Assembly (NCBI GenBank): GCA_025084515.1
Contig: JAJAGP010000568.1
Span: 1 to 64,000 of the forward strand
Reading direction: 5' to 3'
Source of the DNA: Ancistrus triradiatus
Taxonomy: Eukaryota > Chordata > Actinopteri > Siluriformes > Loricariidae
Length of the DNA: 64,000 nt
Shown: one piece after another, positions 57,043 through 64,000 of the stretch
How the letters are laid out: each line of letters starts with the position of its first letter
Position numbering within the stretch: position 1 is the first letter of the stretch
The notes under the pieces: model-generated
Seen by the model: only the letters and a program-made list of their open reading frames with translations
Database searches by the model: none
What the model was told of the DNA's origin: nothing
Made by a program: the position numbers and the translations under genes

Positions 57043-59561
57043 AACTGTTGTAATGATGCATTTATTTACTTGAAATCATGTACTGACAACACACAGACAT
57101 TTTGCCTTAAAATAGAAAGCAATATTAAGCAGCAGACACTAAGTGCTGACTCAGTGCAGGACGACTTGAGTTGCAAAACCAGAATGCAGAGTATCAATCT
57201 GTGTGGTTTCATTTCTGCATGGCCTTCAAGTTCTTGCCGTATGCAAGACTCCTTAATTCTTGCTTAATGTTTAAAAACTGTGTAACTTTTGAAGCACATA
57301 CTTGTTGAATATACTAGAATCAACCAGAACAGTTCTCATCCTTAGTAATACATTTTTAATCATGTGGCTGAAAGAGACCGGTGGAAATCTCATGTCTGGG
57401 ATTTTATGTTTTTTGTGTAATGTGGTAAATAATTTGCTTTGTTGGCTGAAATTTAACTTCATTGGCTTCCTATGTCACAACTGGTCACCTTAGAAGGAAC
57501 TGAAAATATTCTCCTTTGCATTTGAAGCCATCATCAAACACTTAGGTCATACATATACACACAGAATAAACTTCTATAGCTGGAGGAAGAGAAAGGTGTT
57601 AGATTATGTTCAGTGTTTTTCAAGCTTTTTCTTTTCTAAAGCCTTTTTTTCCCCATCTTTACCAAAGCTGCTCACTATATAAGATTAACACACAAAACGA
57701 AGACACAAAAATAATTTTGGAGAACATAAAGCAAGGAATTTAAGACATTTCCTAATAGTGAAACTCCAGATCCTCCAGGGTCCTATGTCCTCTCTAAATA
57801 TGGAAGGTTTTTAATGGGGGTTTATGTCAGGGGATCTGAGAGGACAATGTCAAAAGCTTGATTTTGTGTTCTTTGAACCACTGTATGGAATTGGATGCAC
57901 ATCTTGGATATTTAGCCTGATATAAGATCCATCCATGAACTGAGATACTGAGACATCCAACCGTTTACTTTCTGTATAACCATCATTCCTTTGTGTCAAA
58001 CCCATCTGAAGTGTTTGTTGCCAAAGCTCTATTTATATATGCTTTGAATCCAATTCCAGTAGTGTCTAGAAGTCCAGGCAATTATGTTTGAGCTGAGAAG
58101 GTAAAAGCTTTCTTCTGGTACACCATCAAAAAGGAGTTTTAATTGTATGTTTGGAGATCTATTTTGGAGATCTGTTGACCCCCAAATACTTCCATCTTCT
58201 GCATATCTTCAAGTATGTTTATTTAACTTTCTAACTCTTGAACAATTTTTTTGAACTTGTGAACAACCTTCCTTACTGTATGTGGGGCAGAATGGGATTT
58301 GGATCTTCTTGAATGCAACCTTATTAAACTTGTGATTGGTTGTTGCATTTCATTAGTGTACTGTATATGCTACTTTACTCATAGTTGAAGAATGACTCAG
58401 GGTATTTGGCTTCCATATCAGTTTACATTTATAGCTCAGCAACAAGTCCATGACTGGTTAGGAGTATACATGGGATTTTTTATAGACTATGCATGTAGTA
58501 TGCTATATGTAATAATTTTCATTTGGTATACTACACATCCTTAGACTACAAGGTTGATAAGTGCATTATGGGATCAGCAGGTTTTTTTGTTTTGTTTTTT
58601 TGTTTTTTGCAGAAAAGAAAAAAAAATGCGTATCTGGTATAGATGGTCTATACTAGACGACACTGCATTCTAATATACCGGTACATCATATTAATAATTC
58701 TGGCAGCATACTGCAGAAGTCATCTGAAGCATTACAGAATCTTTCATCAATAGTAATCACTTGTATAAAAGTAAATAGCAATGATGAGTAAATCAGTATA
58801 CTGTGCCCAGCCCTATTTCCTCTCATACTGTCTTAACAATAGAAAATCAATAACAAATGTGGTATTACGTGGTGGTATGGATCATTGCTGCTGTCAGGAC
58901 ATGGTGGAAGATTGGTCCATGCCTTGCCTGTTTGCAGCACGCCAATTTCCCTCCAACTTTCTTCTCGTGTTGTTTGAGACATTATAGAACACACCTGATG
59001 TCTCCTTGGAGTTACTTAAGATTTGAATTAAGAGCTTTCTTTCGACCTGATCTAATTGTGAAATACGTGCACTGTTGCACCTGGACCTGATCAGTGACTT
59101 TTGTGTGGTTTGGCAAAGTTGCAGTACCTCATTGCATAAGATGGATAGCTGGTCCTAGGTTTTAAATTGAAAGTTACATCAACATAATCTAAACACATTG
59201 CTCAGTACAGTCTGTTCATAATACGTTTTTAGCCAGAGGGTGCTGTCACAATCATAAGCAACCTGGTATATGTCTCTTTCGATATTAGCATATGGGCCTG
59301 TAATATTACAGAAAGTGCCAACTCTGGATAAAGCAGAATATAGAGAAATACAGAACAAAAAAACAGTGAGGAGAAAAAGATGGTTCCTCCATATCCTATG
59401 AGTCCAGCGACTCTGGTAGTAGCAGTGTAATATATCTGTTTATACAACATTTCAGGAATCTTGCATGTCCAAATTAGGAAGTAAAAATAAATTTATATCT
59501 GAAGTGACATCTGAAGTGGTTTGAGGAACTGACTTGTCAAATGAAGACACTTAGTATAGAG
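57043..59561. other. Unannotated AT-rich DNA
   Basis: No gene, clear transposon or microsatellite array is recognised in about 2.5 kb, only T- and A-rich runs such as 58577-58625. The 60- to 80-residue frames have no recognisable domains. Confidence 0.4.
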
Positions 59562-59829
59562 TACCAGTCAAAAATGTGGACATACCTACTGAAAATCAGA
59601 TTTTTCTCTTTTGAATAGCCATTTTTTAAATGCTCATGTTAATTTTTTTTTCCACCATAAATTTAAGTAATCAAGTTTGTTGATGCAAAATGATTATCCA
59701 AAATAAAGGATTTTTTAATGGGAAAAAGGTTTTAGTAAGCCATCCCAATTTTGTGGTAAAAAGCACAATAATTGCAAAGTGAATGCAGTTGTCACAATTT
59801 GCACAAAAGTGATTGCAGATGTAACATTT

Positions 59830-60170
59830 ATTCATTTTCTTATCCGGTTAATCCTGGACAGGGTTGGGTTTTGGAGAGCCGGTGCCTAGCAGCACCATAG
59901 GGAGCAAGGCAGAAAAAACCCTAGACAGGGATCCAATCCATCATAGGGTACACACACTCACTCATTAGGGCCACTTTTAGCGTAATCAACTAACCTGAAG
60001 CATGTCGTTGGACTGTGTGAGGAAACCGAAGTACCAGGAGAAAACCCACATGGGGAGGACATACTGACTCCACACAGAAAGGACCCAGACTGCTCCACCT
60101 GGGGATCGAACCCAGGACCTTCTTGCTGTGAGCTGACAGCGCTACTGACCCAAACCATTGTGCTGCCCCA
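59830..60170 (-). mobile_element. SINE-like dispersed repeat (second family, copy J), near full length
   Basis: Read on the - strand: GGGGCAGCACAATGG head, AGCAAGAAGGTCCTGGGTTC with box-B-like GGGTTCGATCCCC, TGTGTGGAGTCAGTATGTCC, CTCCTGGTACTTCGGTTTCC, TCATGGATTGG-like middle and CTGTCCAGGATTAACCGGA 3' end. The most complete copy of this family here. Confidence 0.8.
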
Positions 60171-60179
60171 GAAGTAACA

Positions 60180-60782
60180 TACCGTATTTTTCGGACCATA
60201 AGGCGCACTTAAAATCCTTTAACTTTCACAAAAATCGACAGTGCACCTTACAATGCTGTGCGCCTAATGTATGAATTAATTCTGGTTGAGCCTTCTGACC
60301 TAGAACCGATTGTAGATGGTACACGGCGCTCATAAATCTGTCAAAATGTTTTAGCACGGCCTTGGTAAGTTACGAAGCTTATGGCAACCGTAGTGCGCAG
60401 CATAGCGGAGTAATACGGTATGTGCTTCAGCATTAGGGTACGTGCATTCATTCATTCATTCATTCATTTTCGAAGCGGATTTCAAACTCAACGCTATCAG
60501 TCAACAGTACAACAGTACAACGCAGTACAACATGGACATAGAGCAGCTGCGAGAGAATTCAACATTAACGAATCAATGATACGGAAGTGGAGGAAGCAAG
60601 AAGACGCCCTGTGCCAGGTAAAGAAGACCAAACTGAGCTTATGAGGGAACTTAAGAGTTTTGTTTCATTTCATGCGCCTTATAACCCGGTGCGCTTTATG
60701 TATGAAAATAGATCCGTTAGAAGTCGATCATTGATATCGCGCCTTATAACCGGGTGCGCTTTATAGCCCGAAAAATACGGTA
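60180..60782 (+). mobile_element. Pogo/Tigger-like non-autonomous element (copy 2)
   Basis: Starts TACCGTATTTTTCGGACCAT and ends AGCCCGAAAAATACGGTA. The retained transposase N-terminal piece, frame 60420-60644, has RAAAREFNINESMIRKWRKQ and EDALCQVKKTKLS, the DNA-binding style found in pogo-like transposases and related domesticated proteins. It is collinear with the 12667 copy along its whole length apart from small indels, including ATTC repeats at about 60446-60466. Confidence 0.82.
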
Positions 60783-61189
60783 CTTTAAGAAATGGTGGCT
60801 AATTATTTAGGCAAATGTCAGAAGTTCTTAAAGTTTCAACAAGTGCAGTGGCCAAAAGTACCAGACTCTATAATGAAACTGGCTTGTATGAAAATCGCCT
60901 CAGGAAAAACCACGCGTTACCTCTGCTGCACATGACAAATATATTAGGGTCATTAGCCTAAGAAATTTCAGTTAACAGCACCACAGATTACAGCTGAAAG
61001 AAAGGCTTCACCGAGCACTAGCAGCAAAGTCATTTCACATAGAATACAGTAGAGCTAATTTGTATTACTTGATTGCCTCAAGGTCTTTTGGCAGCTGTAA
61101 GGTGAATAACATGCCTAAAATAAAGCAAAATACATCACAGACAGGTGTGTCCAAGGTTTTTGGCTGGTTCTGTATGTGCTTATACAGTG

Positions 61190-61663
61190 TTTCTTGAAAG
61201 CTTTCTGTATTTCTGCATAAATATGACCTCAAATGCCGTCAGATTGTTACAAAAGTCCTAAACGTGAACAAGGAAAACCTGACTGAATAAATGAGACAAA
61301 AAATATTATACTTGGTCATTTGTTTTTATTTATCGAGTTGTCTTGCAGCATGACCCACTTTCTTTTAAGATTCAGTTCATGGACAGATGTCCTGGCATTT
61401 TCCTTTAGAAATTGCTGGTATAACTCTACTCTGACTCTAATTAGACTTTCAAATTAACTGCTCATCCTAAAGGTTCACATACTTTTGCCACTCACAGATA
61501 TGTAATATTGAATCATTTTACTCAATAGATAACATATCAAGTATAATGTTTTTGTCTTATTTGTTGGAGTCTTTGTATCTACCTTTAGGATTTCTGTAAA
61601 ATTCTGTTGATATTTATGTCATATTTATGCAGAAATACAGAAAATTCTAAAGGGTTCACAAAC
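61190..61663. mobile_element. Tc1-like element of the 41318 family, deleted to its ends
   Basis: The left end CAGTGTTTCTTGAAAGCTTT and right end TTCTAAAGGGTTCACAAACT enclose only end-proximal sequence. A short transposase piece is inverted: TTGTCTTGCAGCATGACCCA is the complement of the QQD region, followed by inverted GACAGATGTCCTGGCATTTT. No HTH is kept. A MITE-like derivative. Confidence 0.75.
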
Positions 61664-63283
61664 TAGGACAGAGAGAAAAAGGGGAAGTGAGGGAGAGAAA
61701 ACACTGTTTCTTTGGCACCATCTCCCTGTTGAAGCCCTCATGCTCCTATCCTCCATCCTGGTGGTCTTCCTCATTAGAGACCTAGGATGTCTCCTCTCAT
61801 TAGTCCTACCCTTGGTCATTTTGACTGATAGCCGTCACCTTAGCCAGCCAGATGACAGCAAAATGGGTTCTGTCTAGGCATTCCCAGTTTCATGTTGCTC
61901 CAGTTTGTTTCCGCATGTTGCGTAAGTCTGAGTTCTTTTAACCACATGCTCCTCGTGGGAATCAGAATCTGGTTTGGAGTCTGTATGTAGACTGCAGACC
62001 TTGGAGATGGATACAAGAAAGAACACCACAAGGCAGAGCATGACATCAAACTCTTCCTCATGCTTTTTTAAATGTTCTGCTCTCCAGTTCACCAATTCCC
62101 ATGCATAGCCACTTACATTAAACTACACTGTAACATAAATAAAAACGAACTGGTCAATTATTTTGTCATGGTTCTTAATAAACATACTTCATTTGATCCA
62201 GAGGTTCCTAATTAATTCAAGAAATAACATAATGAGAACCAATCTATTACCACACTATAAACAATGGTAACTGAGCAAAGTTTAGAAAAGAATGATTTAA
62301 TTTGCTGTTGATTTGTACATAATGGAAAACACATTTTTTCTTGTTTGTGTGTACTGTAATAATCTGATTTGCTGGATGCACCAGGAAGCTCACTCAGCTT
62401 GATTTATATAGTGACTTTTGCACCTACAGCACTGCATTACATAAAATGGTTTTTATATAAAAAACTGAAAGCACACAAAATAATTAAATAACAAATACAC
62501 AGGTTTGACGCTTCAGTTTCCTTCTAGCTACCAAAAACATGTCAGCTGGATGATATTGCCCCGAGGTGTAATTTAGCATGAATGAAGGAGCGTATATGTT
62601 ATAATAAACAATGAACTAGTGGCTTGTCCAAGCTGTATTCCCATTTTCACCCAGTGTTTTCGTGATAGGCTCCAGAGCAACTGTAATCTTCCTATTATCC
62701 TGTATCCTTTAATAAAGTTATATTACATCTACATGCAAAAAGACAATTTTCCAAGACACCCATTCATACAGCATTCCGATTAGTTGTCCAGAGCCTTAAC
62801 CAGTAGTCATGAGAAAAGCCTAGTGTTAGGATTAAACCTAACCCTACATGCACATACACACAGATCTTATTCTCATAATCGAGATTTTTCAACCTGTGTA
62901 ACCATCATACAACTTTATTTATTATGAATGCTAAACCAAGTACTGCTTTATATGTTAAATGGTTTTTTAAATCAGATGCAAAGTATATAAAACAGATCTA
63001 ACCTCATCACAGCTCTAGAAAGAACTGTTGCTACATTTAGTTTTAGCTTAATATAAGCTTCATCCGAGCAGCCAGCCCAGTTTCCATTGGAGTAATAAAA
63101 CCTAGAGATACTGAGGTCATGTAATTAAATAATAAACCTAGTGAAGTATACTTGAACTATGATCATATTCCCAAACTTAACAACTGAAATGACTACGTAA
63201 TATTCTGTCAATTAAGAAAGTGCCATTTTTCTGACCATTGATCACACTTTTGCAAAGGTAGATCATCATGTAACTTTCTTATA
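61664..63283. other. Unannotated non-coding DNA
   Basis: A GC-richer block at 61680-62100 carries overlapping - strand frames of 64-73 residues; the two at 61840-62095 overlap out of frame. No domain is recognised. The rest is AT-rich. Confidence 0.4.
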
Positions 63284-63648
63284 CAGATACACGTCCTTTA
63301 CGACGATATTCATGATACCTAAATGCACCTGAAAACACTAGTGATAGATGAGTAATTGAAATCAATTGTTTGATGGAAGCCAAAAATGCATTAACAGACA
63401 GTATTACAAACAACATGGAATATCAGCCAGCTGAAACAGAGAATCAACAAGTGAATGTGAACATCCGCTCTTACACTCCTGGATCTACGCATGGATCCAC
63501 AGTGTTGATTGGCAGTTGAGGTGACCAGCTGTTTATGGTCGCAATGTCAAGACTTAAAATACAGATTTTTATTTCCTATAATTGTTAAAACCTTGACCAT
63601 TAAAGAGAACAGACCTGGATCTTATGGTCGTTAAACGGTGCTTATCTG
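63284..63648. mobile_element. MITE with TTTAACGACC-type ends (second copy)
   Basis: The left end CAGATACACGTCCTTTACGA and the right end TGGTCGTTAAACGGTGCTTA, TCTGTA are complementary with mismatches. The inner ACAGTATTACAAACAACATG matches 19088-20198. About 365 bp, non-coding. Confidence 0.65.
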
Positions 63649-64000
63649 TAGCCTACTTTACAAATTTTGCACTCTGTATTAATTCATCACAGTCATTAAG
63701 ACAAGGATGTACATGTCAGAAAACTAAAAGCTTCCCTAAGTATTGCTCACTTGAGCAAGAAACACTTGATCTGATGAGATTAGCACCCTCCTGCAGGTTG
63801 ATCAGTGACTGAGCAGTTCCTGACTGATCTCCTGACCTAAAGCCCTGTCAGAGAGGAGCACCAGTCAGCTGGATGATCAGGCTATGATTGATGGTGGCTC
63901 CCCAGCCAGTGGTAAGCAGGTCCCATCCATCACTGACTGGTCCAGATGGGCAGTATTGTGGGGAGGCCGACCTATTATGCCCCGTCAAGGGAGTCACCCT
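63649..64000. other. Right window edge, unassigned
   Basis: 63810-64000 is GC-richer than its surroundings, with repeated TCAG/CTGA words and no recognised frame. It may be the start of another repeat cut by the window end. Confidence 0.4.

Larger units (their letters stand above)
59562..61175 (+). pseudogene. Tc1-like transposon, eighth family, with two elements nested inside
   Basis: The left end ACCAGTCAAAAATGTGGACA and the right end CAGGTGTGTCCAAGGTTTTT, TGGCTGGTTCTGTA are complementary. Between 60783 and 61080 a decayed transposase start is readable: MSEVLKVSTSAVAKSTRLYN followed by ETGLYENRLRKNHA, a helix-turn-helix region. The element is split by the SINE-like repeat at 59830-60170 and the pogo-like element at 60180-60782. 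The catalytic part is missing. Confidence 0.75.

Overview
The window is vertebrate, almost certainly teleost, genomic DNA. It carries one convincing protein-coding gene with spliced GT-AG exons. The rest is AT-rich non-coding DNA full of DNA transposons of the Tc1/mariner and pogo types, MITEs, tRNA-derived SINEs, LINE remnants, CA/GT/CT/AT microsatellites and one long minisatellite. The dense Tc1 load and the SINE whose 3' tail reads like fish L2-tailed SINEs suggest an ostariophysan fish, perhaps a catfish. That is an inference from repeat content, not from a species-specific marker.

The gene is SOX9 on the + strand (start 28257, stop 30578). It has three coding exons, 28257-28669, 29048-29295 and 29848-30578, giving a 463-residue protein. 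The dimerisation region, HMG box, K2 activation motif and C-terminal activation domain are all intact. A TATA-like box at 28008, a 5' leader with one tiny uORF, and a 3' UTR of about 1.3 kb ending near an AATAAA at 31874 complete the unit. Teleosts have sox9a and sox9b; the changed N-terminus and short linker make sox9b my weak preference.

Upstream (1-27900) there is no second gene. In order it holds Tc1 fragments, a small hAT-like MITE with an 8-bp duplication, a LINE 3' end, a decayed full-span Tc1 (4291-5797), a 45-base C run, an L2-type LINE on the - strand (about 7330-10920) broken by a MITE and SINEs, a pogo-like element (12667-13244), CA-rich dispersed repeats, more SINEs, palindromic MITEs, and complementary CT and GA tracts just before the promoter. 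Downstream (31900-64000) is also gene-free. It has an internally deleted Tc1 (36318-36841), a 308-bp near-perfect palindrome (38305-38612), a nearly complete Tc1 (41318-42790), a second Tc1 family in two copies (43492-45515), an antisense Tc1 remnant (48435-49400), a MITE with a nested SINE, an interrupted minisatellite (55140-57042) and a nested set of transposons (59562-61175).

One developmental transcription factor in a wide gene-free span fits what is known of the SOX9 locus, which is regulated over long distances. Several repeat-poor stretches are therefore marked as candidate enhancers, but conservation cannot be judged from one sequence. I found no CRISPR array, operon, tRNA or rRNA gene, and no evidence of an undescribed molecular system. 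The unusual items are structural: the palindrome, the poly-C run, the promoter-proximal inverted CT/GA tracts, the minisatellite with insertions, and two pogo-like elements sharing part of a transposase.
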